A DNA stretch of 64,000 nucleotides from JAJVID01 sp963743425 (GTDB lineage Bacteria; Acidobacteriota; Blastocatellia; RBC074): contig CAVUPU010000009.1 of NCBI GenBank assembly GCA_963743425.1, forward strand, positions 744,001 to 808,000, written 5' to 3'. Below the pieces are notes generated by a model, which was given only the letters and a program-made list of their open reading frames with translations, was not told where the DNA came from and did no database searches. Positions 54,637 to 62,981 of the stretch are shown here, one piece after another; within the stretch, counting starts at the first letter, position 1, and each line of letters begins with the position of its first letter. Position numbers and translations under genes: made by a program.

Positions 54637-54726
54637 GGTACAGTACGGGGAGCGTGAGCGACCTGAGCCTTGATCAGTAAGCTTATTGATCAAGGCTCAG
54701 GTCGCTCACGCTCCCCGTACTGTACC
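54637..54726. repeat. Palindrome between coxB and coxA, GTACAGTACGGGGAGCG arms
   Basis: GGTACAGTACGGGGAGCGTG and on through TTGATCA pairs with the exact mirror ending at 54726. The loop is short (about ten bases). It lies in the coxB-coxA gap, so the operon transcript must pass through a very stable hairpin, which could set the ratio of the subunits. Confidence 0.92.
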
Positions 54727-54734
54727 ACCGGACA

Positions 54735-55541
54735 TCATTTGCTGGTCTTCTTCAACCACTCTTCGTAATCGCGCGGCGACTTCACGTCCAGGTAGGCTCG
54801 CATCTGATGATGAAACTGGCCGCACAACTCGGCGCAGGCGATCTCGTAGCGCCCCTCGCGCGTCGCGGTGAAATGAATGTTGATCCTCATCCCGGGCACG
54901 GCGTCCTGCTTCAATCGCAGCGCGGGGACGTAAAAATCGTGGATCACGTCTTTCGATCTGAGCGTGAGGCTGATCGGACGATTGATGGGCGCGACCAGCG
55001 CCGTCGTCACGACGTCGTCCCTGCCCGCCGGGTCGTTCGGATCGATGCCGAGCGGCCCCGGACGCGCGCCAATCGAGTTGTCGGCGTCGTTGTAAAGCCT
55101 CGGATCAACGAGCCCGAACTTCCCGTCAGCGCCGGGATAGCGGAAATTCCAGACGAATTGTTGCGCGACGGCCTCGACCCGCATGGCGTCCGGCGGCTCC
55201 TGATTCAACCGCAACCGCGACCAGACACTCTGACCGGCGCCTGCCAAGGCGATGAAAATGACGCCGGTAACCGCGGCCAGAATGATCTCGACACGCGCAT
55301 TGCCCGATGAATGCGATGCGCGTTCGCCGTTCTTCGCCCGGTAACGCCAGACGGCGTATCCCAACGCGGCGTGCGTGAGCAGGAATCCGACGCCGATGAC
55401 GATCAGCGTGATTTTGAATTGACGATCAATCGAGGCGCTATGCGCGGAGACGGATTCAGGCAATCGCCACTTCGGCCAGACGAAAAGACCGGCAGTGATG
55501 ATTGCGATTGACCAGATGATGATTGCCAGTGGACGAGACAT
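54735..55541 (-). CDS. coxB: Cytochrome c oxidase subunit II
   Basis: Subunit II carries the CuA centre that accepts electrons from cytochrome c. Two membrane helices at the N-terminus (PLAIIIWSIAIITAGLFVWP and FKITLIVIGVGFLLTHAALG) precede a periplasmic cupredoxin domain. The CuA motif CAELCGQFHHQM is complete, with DVIHDFYVPALRLKQDAVPG before it. There is no C-terminal cytochrome c domain, so electrons come from a separate donor. ATG 55541 is the first start. The GGGGAAT repeat lies just upstream. Confidence 0.95.
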   Translation of the reverse strand: MSRPLAIIIWSIAIITAGLFVWPKWRLPESVSAHSASIDRQFKITLIVIGVGFLLTHAALGYAVWRYRAKNGERASHSSGNARVEIILAAVTGVIFIALAGAGQSVWSRLRLNQEPPDAMRVEAVAQQFVWNFRYPGADGKFGLVDPRLYNDADNSIGARPGPLGIDPNDPAGRDDVVTTALVAPINRPISLTLRSKDVIHDFYVPALRLKQDAVPGMRINIHFTATREGRYEIACAELCGQFHHQMRAYLDVKSPRDYEEWLKKTSK

Positions 55542-55547
55542 AAGAAT

Positions 55548-55641
55548 AGGGAATGGGGAATGGGGAATGGGGAATGGGGAATGGGGATTTGCGAATTGAA
55601 GGTTCTCCCCACTCCCTACTCCTCATTCCCCACTCCCCATT
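55548..55641. repeat. Heptamer repeat (GGGGAAT)n with complementary arm, third copy
   Basis: GGGGAATGGGGAATGGGGAA and more from 55550 face CCCCACTCCCTACTCCTCAT then TCCCCACTCCCCATT up to 55641. It fills the gap between coxB and the gene before it. Confidence 0.88.
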
Positions 55642-56435
55642 CACGGAATAACCAACGCCGGTTGAATCTTCAGCGCGCCTGGCTGGTAGGCCACCGAGCC
55701 ATCGAAGGTGAAATCAACCTTTGCTTCGGACTTCTCGGCCACCTTGATCTTCGCGGTCTGCGCGCCGTATCGCTCGTGCCAGGCTTCGATCTCGTACTCG
55801 CCTGGAGGCAGCCCCTTGATCGTGAATGCGCCGTTCGAGTCGCTGATCGCAAAGAACGGATGCGCCAGCACGGCGATGTAGGCCCGCATCCACGAATGCT
55901 GGTTGCATTTGACCCGGAACATGGCTTCCGGAGATTTAAACTTGCGGATGATCGGCCCCTGCCCGGCCAGTTGCGAATCGTCGAACTCGCGGTTGACTCG
56001 CGGGAGAGTATGAATGTTGTGGTTGGTCTGATCGGAGTTGACGATCTTCAGCGGCTGTCCAGCCTGAATCCCCAGAACGCGCGGGACGTATTTGCATCCC
56101 TTTTGATCAATCGTGACCGCGTCCGCAGGCGTTTCAAACGCGGCCTGCGGCAATCCGCTCTTGACGAAGACGAATACGTTTTGCAGCTTGCCGTCCTTCA
56201 CGACCACGTCGTCGAGGAAATTCTCTCCCTCGCATTTCGAGTCGGCGGACATATCGAGCTTGCTCGGCGCGGTAACGGCGCCGGTGAAATTGATCACGCC
56301 GGTGATATTGCCTTCATTGCCTGAAGGCTTCCACAACGGGTCGGCGGGCGCGACGGTCTCATCCTTGCCGCAAGCGGCGCACGACGCTAACGCCAGAATC
56401 AATAAAAACACAGCGATGACTCGCCTGGAAAACAT
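55641..56435 (-). CDS. Cupredoxin/carboxypeptidase-regulatory-like lipoprotein of the cox operon
   Basis: A 264-residue lipoprotein (lipobox-like LALASCAACGK). The middle part has a plastocyanin-like look with NHNIHTL and FRVKCNQHSWMRAYIAVLAH, which offer His and Cys copper ligands. The C-terminal part is a carboxypeptidase regulatory-like beta sandwich (SDSNGAFTIKGLPPGEYEIE, AWHERYGAQTAKIKV). Such proteins stand at the head of cox operons in acidobacteria and may act in electron transfer or copper delivery; that is inference. It is the first gene of this operon. Confidence 0.82.
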   Translation of the reverse strand: MFSRRVIAVFLLILALASCAACGKDETVAPADPLWKPSGNEGNITGVINFTGAVTAPSKLDMSADSKCEGENFLDDVVVKDGKLQNVFVFVKSGLPQAAFETPADAVTIDQKGCKYVPRVLGIQAGQPLKIVNSDQTNHNIHTLPRVNREFDDSQLAGQGPIIRKFKSPEAMFRVKCNQHSWMRAYIAVLAHPFFAISDSNGAFTIKGLPPGEYEIEAWHERYGAQTAKIKVAEKSEAKVDFTFDGSVAYQPGALKIQPALVIP

Positions 56436-56616
56436 TACTTTTGCAGCCTCCTTCAGCTTCTATGATCGCTTTGTGTGGTTCGGATGAATTTTGGGAGTGA
56501 GCGCCAATCATCGCATATTAGCCATTGTTCGCAAACAACCCCCTGCGGAAAAAGGGGCATGGAGTTCGAGCTTCAGCTTGCCGCCTTGATCCGCTCGAAA
56601 TCAGCGATTGGTTATC

Positions 56617-56648
56617 CAAAAATCTAAATTCCGCGATTTAGATTTTTG
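56617..56648. repeat. Short AT-rich hairpin in a 616-bp gap
   Basis: CAAAAATCTAAAT and ATTTAGATTTTTG pair around TCCGCG. The gap 56436-57051 between divergent transcription units is AT-richer than its surroundings and holds nothing else I can support, except presumably the promoters of the cox operon and the TonB receptor gene. Confidence 0.6.
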
Positions 56649-57051
56649 AATTACTTTCCGAACCCATCCCATTTTTCAACCTCTCAAATACCTCTTTCCC
56701 TTTTATTTGAGAGATTCAGACAATAATCCAGATGACTGGAATAATCCTTGCTTAAATTTGATTCGGTATGCAAAACTTCCAACACGTTATTTAGCTGATT
56801 GAGGTTCCCGTTCTTCCAGGGCCGCGTGTTTCTAAGATAATCGCTCTCCGCGGTCCGATTCCGGGCTATCTCATCTTTTTTTCTGCGCGACAAAATTGGC
56901 CTTTCATTTCCATCTTCAGGTCCAGGTTGAATCCGATCTTTACTACGAGCCTGAAGCTGCTTGAAGAGCCAGATCAGAGGCACAGCAGTAAGCCTTCTTC
57001 ATGTACCCCTGTGAAGAGACTGAAAATGTTCAACCCCAAAAGGAGTCTTTT

Positions 57052-60000
57052 ATGAACAATCCTGGGATAAGTTTTTTGGTTCGAAGCTCAATGTTTGCGT
57101 TGCTGCTGGCATTGGGTTCCACCGTCATGGCCCAGCACATTCGTGGAGCTATGGAAGGGACGATCGCCGATCCGAACGGCTCCGTGATATCGGGCGCCAA
57201 AGTGATCGTCAGAAATAGCGCGACCAACGCCGAGTTCACGACCACATCCAATGATCGAGGCTATTTCACAGTCCAGAATCTGGAGGCCGGTATCTACACC
57301 GTCACGGTCGAGCAGTCCGGCTTCCGCAAATACATCGTCAAAGACGTCAATGTAAAAGTCGGCGCGGTGACTCCGCTGACCGCCGCGCTGCAGATCGGCG
57401 CGCAGGAGCAGGTGGTGGAAGTCACAGCCACGAGCACCGATGCGGCCGTTGACACATCGCGCGCGACTGTAGACGGCGTGATCACGGCCAGGACGATCGA
57501 GAATCTGCCGCTCAATGGACGCAACTTCCTCGACCTGGCGCAACTCGAACCGGGGGTGCAGGTGCGCGACGGCGGCGACTTCGATCCGACCAAGAACCAG
57601 ATGGTCGGCGTCTCCATCGGTGGACGCAGCGGGCGCTCCACCCGCATCCAGGTTGACGGCGTGGACATCACCGACGAGACGGTCGGCACCACCACGGCCA
57701 ACATCTCCAACGAATCGATTCAGGAGTTCCAGATCAGCCGCTCGACTCTCGACGCCAGCACGGATCTGAGTTCGAGCGGCGCGGTCAATATCGTCACGCG
57801 CAGCGGAGGCAACGCCTTCCACGGCTCCGGTTTCGCTTTCTTCCGCGACGAGAGTTTCGCCTCCGACATACGGGTGGACAAGACCGCCCCATCACCCGCG
57901 AAGCCGCCATTCGACCGCCAACAGATAGGCGGGGGCGCGGGCGGATACTTCATCAAAGACAAATGGTTCTGGCACGCCGAATACGAAAATAACAACCAGG
58001 ACGGCCAGCAGTTCACTGCCATCCCGGCCTTCCCGCAATTCAACGGCGCCTTCGCCGTGCCGCTCGACGAGCGATTGGGCGGCGTGCGCACCGACTTCAG
58101 CGTCACGCAGAACCTCAAGGCGTTCTACCGCTATGGTTACAACTACAACTTCGGCGTCACCGGTTTTGGTCTTAATGACCTGGGCGCCTTCGCCAACCTC
58201 AACAACACGAACATGCACGTGGGCGGCGTTGATTACTCTACATCGCGTTGGACGCACTCGGGCCGTTTCAGCTATCTCAACTTCAACAACTTCATCGTGG
58301 ACGCCAACGATGCGGCTGGCACGCCGGCGACGCTCGCTCCGAACGGAACACCGGTGCTGCTTAGAATTACCGGGATTTTGCAGGTCGGCCCTGATCTGCT
58401 GGCGCCGCAGCAGACGTTTCAGGATAACAAGCAGAGCAAGTACGACGCGAGCTATGCGTCCGGCAATCACACGTTCCGCTTCGGCGCCTCGTACAACAGG
58501 ATTGACGAGGCGGTCTTCGCCAGCTTCTTAGGCCTGGCTCCGCGCATAAGCGCCGCCCGAAACGCAACTACCATCGCGCAAGCCGACGGCTTTGGCGGAT
58601 CTGGCGACCCGCTCAACTTTCCGGTAAACGAGATCAGGCTCGGCAACGGTTTGGGCGCGTTCAGCGAGAAGCCGGCGCTCGGATTCCCCAACGGCGGCAC
58701 GGTCAACGACCGCCTCGCCTTCTATTTCACCGACGCCTGGAAGGTCAAGCGCAACTTCACGCTCAACTACGGATTGCGCTATGTCTACGACAGCGCGCTG
58801 TCGGACAGCGATCTGGCGCGAGCGCCGTTGCTGGCCACGTTCAACCCGGCGCTCGCCGGCAAGCCGAATAACGACAAGAACAACTTCGCGCCACAACTCG
58901 GCTTCGCGTGGGACCTGCACAGCGACGGGAAGTTCGTAATCCGCGCAGGGGCCGGCATCTACTATGACACCAACATCGTCAACAATTTCCTCTTCGATCG
59001 CGTGCTCAACCTTCCGCCCGGCCTCGGCAACGACACGCCAATATTGAATGGTGGCAACCCGGTGCTGCCCCACCCTGGGACGGGCCAGTGCTTGTTCAAT
59101 ATCTCCAACTTCAACACCACGCCCGGCCAATGCACAGGCGGCGTCAATCTGTTAGGTCAACCGCTGAGGAACGTGATCGCGGCGGCGGATTTGATGCAGC
59201 GGACGTTGCAGCAGGTGACGGCTGGGCTGGCGGCCAATTTCCAGCCAACCGGAGATCCACTGTTCAATAGTACTCTGGACGCCCTGGGCAGCATCATCTT
59301 CAACGAGTACAAACGGCCTTACAGCGTCATGATCAATGCCGGCTTCCAGCACGAGCTACGGCCCGGCCTGGTGTTGAGCGTAGATTACCTGCGCAACCGC
59401 GGCGTGCATTTCAACCAGGTCAATGACTTGAACCGGATCGGCGCGGCCAACACGCTCAACGTGGGGTTGGCTAACGCGGCCATCAATAGGACGGCGAACA
59501 ACTTCAGGCTGCCTAATACAACAATTCCATGCGCTGGACTGACCGGTTCAGCGGCGATCAACTGCCTTATCGCGAATGGGGGCTCGATCAGCGATTTCGG
59601 GGCTAACAGACTGGGCTCGGGCAGCGCAGTTGACGGGTTCGCCTTCCAGGGAGTTAACCCCAACTTCCGTGGAATGGGCTTTATCCAGTCGCAAGGTCTG
59701 TCAACTTACAACGCTCTCACCGTCAACCTGCGAGGACGGCTGGGCAGCTTTGGGCCGTTCAAGGGGATGACCGGCAACATCAGCTATGCCTTGTCGCGGT
59801 TCGAGTCTTCGGGCCTCGATCAGGAATTTATTTCCACCTCGGCTTTCAACGACGCGCCGACGCAGTTCTTTGGCCCGGCCGGGCTGGATCGCACACATCA
59901 GTTCAGCATGGGTTTGTTGGTTGATCTGCCCGGGAGGTTCAAACTCAGCACGAGCACCCGTATCACTTCGGCGCTGGCGCAATCCGTTTTCATCTCCTGC

Positions 60001-60567
60001 ACTGACTGCACCGCGTCGGAGATATTCCTCAGCGACCTGGACGGAGACGGTCTGTTTGAGGACCCGCTGCCGGGGACAAACCGCGGCGCCTTCGGCCGCA
60101 GTGCGAAAGACGGCCAGGCCTTGAACGCCCTGATCAGCGCTTTCAACCAACAGGTCAGCAGTGGCACGTTGACGCCCGCGGGCAACGCGCTGGTCTCAGC
60201 CGGGTTGTTCACTCCGGCCCAACTCCGGGCGCTCGGAGCTGTCTTTAACGGCGGCACACCTATCGATCTGGCGCCTGATAATCAGGTGGGCCTTGACTCC
60301 TTCATCAACACCGACGTCCGCCTTGCATGGGCTTACAAGGTCAAGGAGCGGGTGGAAATTCAGCCTATGGTCGAGGTCTTCAATCTCTTCAACATCGCCA
60401 ACTTCGACCCGCCGGGTAATCGTCTGGGATTCTCGCTGGACGGCTCGCCAGGCTCGATCAACGGCACGCCGACCAATCTGCGGAGTAACCGCTTCGGGCT
60501 TGGCTCAGGCTCATTTGCGCCGGGTATTCCACGCGCATTCCAATTCGGCATCCGCGTCGGGTTCTAA
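57052..60567 (+). CDS. TonB-dependent receptor with carboxypeptidase regulatory-like domain (Oar-like)
   Basis: A 1171-residue outer membrane protein. Signal peptide FALLLALGSTVMAQ; residues about 25-110 form a regulatory-like domain (GAMEGTIADPNGSVISGAKV, YFTVQNLEAGIYTVTVEQSG); then a plug (TIENLPLNGRNFLDLAQLEP, RIQVDGVDITDETVG) and a large beta-barrel (DAWKVKRNFTLNYGLRYVYD) ending in RAFQFGIRVGF with the C-terminal Phe needed for barrel insertion. These receptors are abundant in acidobacteria and probably import oligosaccharides or peptides, or bind protein. ATG 57052 follows AAGGAGTC; an upstream ATG 57001 lacks such a site. A strong terminator follows. Confidence 0.92.
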   Translation: MNNPGISFLVRSSMFALLLALGSTVMAQHIRGAMEGTIADPNGSVISGAKVIVRNSATNAEFTTTSNDRGYFTVQNLEAGIYTVTVEQSGFRKYIVKDVNVKVGAVTPLTAALQIGAQEQVVEVTATSTDAAVDTSRATVDGVITARTIENLPLNGRNFLDLAQLEPGVQVRDGGDFDPTKNQMVGVSIGGRSGRSTRIQVDGVDITDETVGTTTANISNESIQEFQISRSTLDASTDLSSSGAVNIVTRSGGNAFHGSGFAFFRDESFASDIRVDKTAPSPAKPPFDRQQIGGGAGGYFIKDKWFWHAEYENNNQDGQQFTAIPAFPQFNGAFAVPLDERLGGVRTDFSVTQNLKAFYRYGYNYNFGVTGFGLNDLGAFANLNNTNMHVGGVDYSTSRWTHSGRFSYLNFNNFIVDANDAAGTPATLAPNGTPVLLRITGILQVGPDLLAPQQTFQDNKQSKYDASYASGNHTFRFGASYNRIDEAVFASFLGLAPRISAARNATTIAQADGFGGSGDPLNFPVNEIRLGNGLGAFSEKPALGFPNGGTVNDRLAFYFTDAWKVKRNFTLNYGLRYVYDSALSDSDLARAPLLATFNPALAGKPNNDKNNFAPQLGFAWDLHSDGKFVIRAGAGIYYDTNIVNNFLFDRVLNLPPGLGNDTPILNGGNPVLPHPGTGQCLFNISNFNTTPGQCTGGVNLLGQPLRNVIAAADLMQRTLQQVTAGLAANFQPTGDPLFNSTLDALGSIIFNEYKRPYSVMINAGFQHELRPGLVLSVDYLRNRGVHFNQVNDLNRIGAANTLNVGLANAAINRTANNFRLPNTTIPCAGLTGSAAINCLIANGGSISDFGANRLGSGSAVDGFAFQGVNPNFRGMGFIQSQGLSTYNALTVNLRGRLGSFGPFKGMTGNISYALSRFESSGLDQEFISTSAFNDAPTQFFGPAGLDRTHQFSMGLLVDLPGRFKLSTSTRITSALAQSVFISCTDCTASEIFLSDLDGDGLFEDPLPGTNRGAFGRSAKDGQALNALISAFNQQVSSGTLTPAGNALVSAGLFTPAQLRALGAVFNGGTPIDLAPDNQVGLDSFINTDVRLAWAYKVKERVEIQPMVEVFNLFNIANFDPPGNRLGFSLDGSPGSINGTPTNLRSNRFGLGSGSFAPGIPRAFQFGIRVGF

Positions 60568-60593
60568 ACAGAATTCGACATCGGATAAAAGTC

Positions 60594-60627
60594 GAGGCGA
60601 CCCATCAACGGGTCGCCTCTTTTTTTC
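60594..60627 (+). terminator. Rho-independent terminator of the TonB receptor gene
   Basis: GAGGCGACCC and GGGTCGCCTC form a ten-pair stem around ATCAAC, followed by seven T (60620-60626), 27 bases after the stop. A textbook terminator. Confidence 0.92.
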
Positions 60628-60722
60628 GCGCGCGACGCGCTCGCGCAAGCGTTAATGGTAATCTCCGTTGCGGAAAGTTTTGCACAGAATAGATGCCACG
60701 GGCTTGTCCCATTGGTATCTAC

Positions 60723-62471
60723 TTGTTTTCCGCTACCCCCTTTACTGGTTTCATCCAGGCAGAGGAGGTAGACCAAGCAAGTCCCAGATTTGTTGTGGGA
60801 CGTGTTTGAACTTTGGATAACGAACTTCCTGGCTGCCATCACTGTATTTGATGACGACCAGCGAATAATCACTAAAAGAGCGCAGCAGGGATTTGGCAGT
60901 CGGCGCAGGGTCCTTGCGCCCTTCAGGGCGTAGCCCATCAATCTTCTTCTGCCGCTCTTTAAGCAGACGACGGACTTGATATTCGAGCAACATCGCCACC
61001 AGCACTGCGATCATGATCAAGAGCGTCAGTCCGGCGATGCGCTTTGGATTGTGCAACCAGGTCGGGCGTAACTCGACCGGGCTTTTGATGAAGTTGATGG
61101 TTTGTTCGACCTTGATCTGTTCTTTGTATTTGCTCACAACCTCGTTCGCTGACAGATCGCTCGCGGGCGTGTTGGTACACATCAACGAGATGCCGTCAAA
61201 TTTGATCTCTTCGGCAATCGTCGCTTGATCGCGCTCCCATTGCAGTCGCCAATCGCGCTCGCCCTCAGTGCCTGTCAGTGTGTATTTGAAATAGGCGCTC
61301 GCTTTGGCTTTGCCTAAATCTCGATCGATTCGCTTGGTGATCGTTTCGCGCTTGCGGTAATGGTATTTCCCGACCAGGCCGGAGAGGCGAGAAAGCGCCG
61401 CAAGGCCTGCAACCAGCGCCTTCTCACGTTGTTTGGCCGCCGACTCGGCCCCACGAGAAGAATGGACGAAGAGCCGGCGCAGATGGTAGCTGGTTTTGAA
61501 TTGCTGGTCATCGAGCCGATAGGGGGTTTCACAGGCTCGATACTTGGCCTGTTTCTCCGCCGCTTTGCGCGCTTCGTTTTGCGAGAGGTAATCGAGCGGG
61601 CGCCAAGTAAGCAGACCGCCCTCGATCTTCTCCCAGGTCTCGCGCCAGGCGGCTTTGGCCGTCGGGGTCCACGGATGTGGCGCGAGGAAACGCCAGTTAT
61701 GGCGGCACAATTCAAGCATCGTTTCCCGCTGGCAGACTTTGCTGTCACCGATCATCAGCGCATTTTCCGGCAGCAGCAGGCGCTGGCGCAGTTCTTTGAG
61801 ATCGTGCAAACAGACGCCGTTATCGTTGCGGTCGCCATCCCACGGGGAGAACCAGACTGGCACGCGCCCCGCGCAGAGCAGGCTTAAAACCATCTGCTTT
61901 TTGTCGCGCTGCCCGTCTTTGTTGTAGCCGATACATAAATGCGGGACACGTTCGATCTGCCCTGGTTTGACGTTGGTCTGATCGAACTCACCCTCGAAGT
62001 AGATCGAGGTCGTGTCGCCATGCAGTTCTTCCAGCGGGAGTTTGAAACGCTGGCGCGCTCGTTTGAGGATCGCTACCCAGATTTCGATTTGATGCGTGGC
62101 GATGGCGTCCAGTGCGGCGCCAAGCCGATCATCATCGAGCCAGGCGGCATCGATTCCGAGCAGATCGTCTATCCCGTGTTGTGCTGCCCATTCGCTCATC
62201 CGGTAAAGCGGCTGCGGGTCGAAGGTCAACCGGTTCAGGATCACTGCCTGGAGCAAATGCCCATAAGTAGCTTCAACTTCAGGCTGTGATGCGATTGATT
62301 GATCGATCGCGCTGGCGACCCCCAGTTCTTTGAACAGGGCGCGCGCCAACAGCGCCGCCCCAATTTGTACTGTCTCGTATTCTGTCGCTGTTTTCGGTTT
62401 ACTCATCACCAGCAAATTTAACCTTGCCAGATGGCATGGTTAAACCCTGATGAAGGGGTAGCGGAAAACAA
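60723..62471 (-). mobile_element. IS1634-like insertion sequence, 1749 bp
   Basis: The inverted ends TTGTTTTCCGCTACCCC (60723-60739) and GGGGTAGCGGAAAACAA (62455-62471) match over 17 bases, and imperfect similarity continues inwards. They are flanked by the direct repeat GTATCTAC (60715-60722 and 62472-62479), a target duplication of eight bases. It holds one transposase gene on the minus strand. The flanks outside it match the two arms of a larger palindrome, so the insertion site is well defined. Confidence 0.92.
60751..62406 (-). CDS. IS1634 family (IS4-like DDE) transposase
   Basis: A 551-residue DDE transposase. Landmarks: LHGDTTSIYFEGEFD (first Asp), NALMIGDSKVCQRETM (second Asp region) and the late Y-x2-R-like helix with the Glu (KYKEQIKVEQTINFIKSPVE). 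A C-terminal hydrophobic stretch (LTLLIMIAVLVAMLLEYQVR) is usual in this family. The frame is intact, so the element may still be active. ATG 62406 is preferred; a TTG at 62415 is upstream. It fills the IS except for short ends. Confidence 0.92.
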   Translation of the reverse strand: MSKPKTATEYETVQIGAALLARALFKELGVASAIDQSIASQPEVEATYGHLLQAVILNRLTFDPQPLYRMSEWAAQHGIDDLLGIDAAWLDDDRLGAALDAIATHQIEIWVAILKRARQRFKLPLEELHGDTTSIYFEGEFDQTNVKPGQIERVPHLCIGYNKDGQRDKKQMVLSLLCAGRVPVWFSPWDGDRNDNGVCLHDLKELRQRLLLPENALMIGDSKVCQRETMLELCRHNWRFLAPHPWTPTAKAAWRETWEKIEGGLLTWRPLDYLSQNEARKAAEKQAKYRACETPYRLDDQQFKTSYHLRRLFVHSSRGAESAAKQREKALVAGLAALSRLSGLVGKYHYRKRETITKRIDRDLGKAKASAYFKYTLTGTEGERDWRLQWERDQATIAEEIKFDGISLMCTNTPASDLSANEVVSKYKEQIKVEQTINFIKSPVELRPTWLHNPKRIAGLTLLIMIAVLVAMLLEYQVRRLLKERQKKIDGLRPEGRKDPAPTAKSLLRSFSDYSLVVIKYSDGSQEVRYPKFKHVPQQIWDLLGLPPLPG

Positions 62472-62726
62472 GTATCTACACAAGTCTTTGTGCCGGAGGC
62501 ACAGCGGATATTAGCCGGTGGTAGAACCACCGGAAACGGTCCGAAAGTCTCTTTCCAGCCCCGGAGGGGCGACAGACCAGCGTGGGTCTGTCGCCCCTCC
62601 GGGGCTGGGAAATTGGTCGGGCGCAGTTCCGGTGGTTCTACCACCGGCTAATATCCGGCGTCCCTCCGGGACGAAAACGCATCTCCCACCTTGTGTAGAT
62701 ACTAATGGGACAAGCCCGTGGCATCC
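62472..62726. repeat. Composite palindrome, ATATTAGCCGGTGG family, split by the IS element
   Basis: Inner arms: GCGGATATTAGCCGGTGGTA then GAACCACCGGA against CCGGTGGTTCTACCACCGGC then TAATATCC, with GCCCCGGAGGGGCGACAGAC / GTCTGTCGCCCCTCCGGGGC inside. The outer right arm is TGTGTAGATACTAATGGGAC then AAGCCCGTGGCATC (62693-62726). Its mirror GATGCCACGGGCTTGTCCCA then TTGGTATCTAC lies at 60692-60722, beyond the IS. The gap 62480-62789 is otherwise empty. Confidence 0.9.
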
Positions 62727-62789
62727 TCAAGCGCAATCTTCATCTGTAGCAAGCAGCGTGACACTCCACGGCGCAAGGCCGTGGCATCA

Positions 62790-62960
62790 TCACTCCTCTC
62801 GCAGCGCCACCATCGGATCAACCTTCGTAGCCCGTCGCGCGGGCAGGTAACAGGCCAGCAGCGCCGCGAACGAAAGCAATAAGACGACAATGGCGAAGGT
62901 TGCCGGATCAGTAGCCGTCACGCCGTACAACAAGCTCGACAGCGCGCGGCTGAGAGCAAG
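62790..62960 (-). pseudogene. Fragment of a MacB-like (ADOP) permease, C-terminal end
   Basis: On the minus strand the frame reads ALSRALSSLLYGVTATDPAT, FAIVVLLLSFAALLACYLPA and RRATKVDPMVALREE before TGA at 62792-62790. This matches the last 55 residues of the permease next to it (LYGVSPTDPATF, RATKVDPLVALRHE). Nothing upstream of it remains: the CGATGCGTACCCAGGG repeat arm (62961-62976) starts at the break. It is a remnant of a tandem copy. Confidence 0.85.
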
Positions 62961-62976
62961 CGATGCGTACCCAGGG
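62961..62976. repeat. Lone GCGTACCCAGGG repeat arm
   Basis: CGATGCGTACCCAGGG is identical to the right arm of the inverted repeat at 930-1030 (1015-1030). Here it is a single arm at the junction between the permease fragment and the full permease gene. Confidence 0.85.
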
Positions 62977-62981
62977 GCGAT

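Noticed and set aside
56684..56983. 99-codon minus-strand frame in the gap before the TonB receptor gene
   Set aside because: No recognisable motif or ribosome site, and AT-rich composition unlike its neighbours; I cannot tell it from chance.
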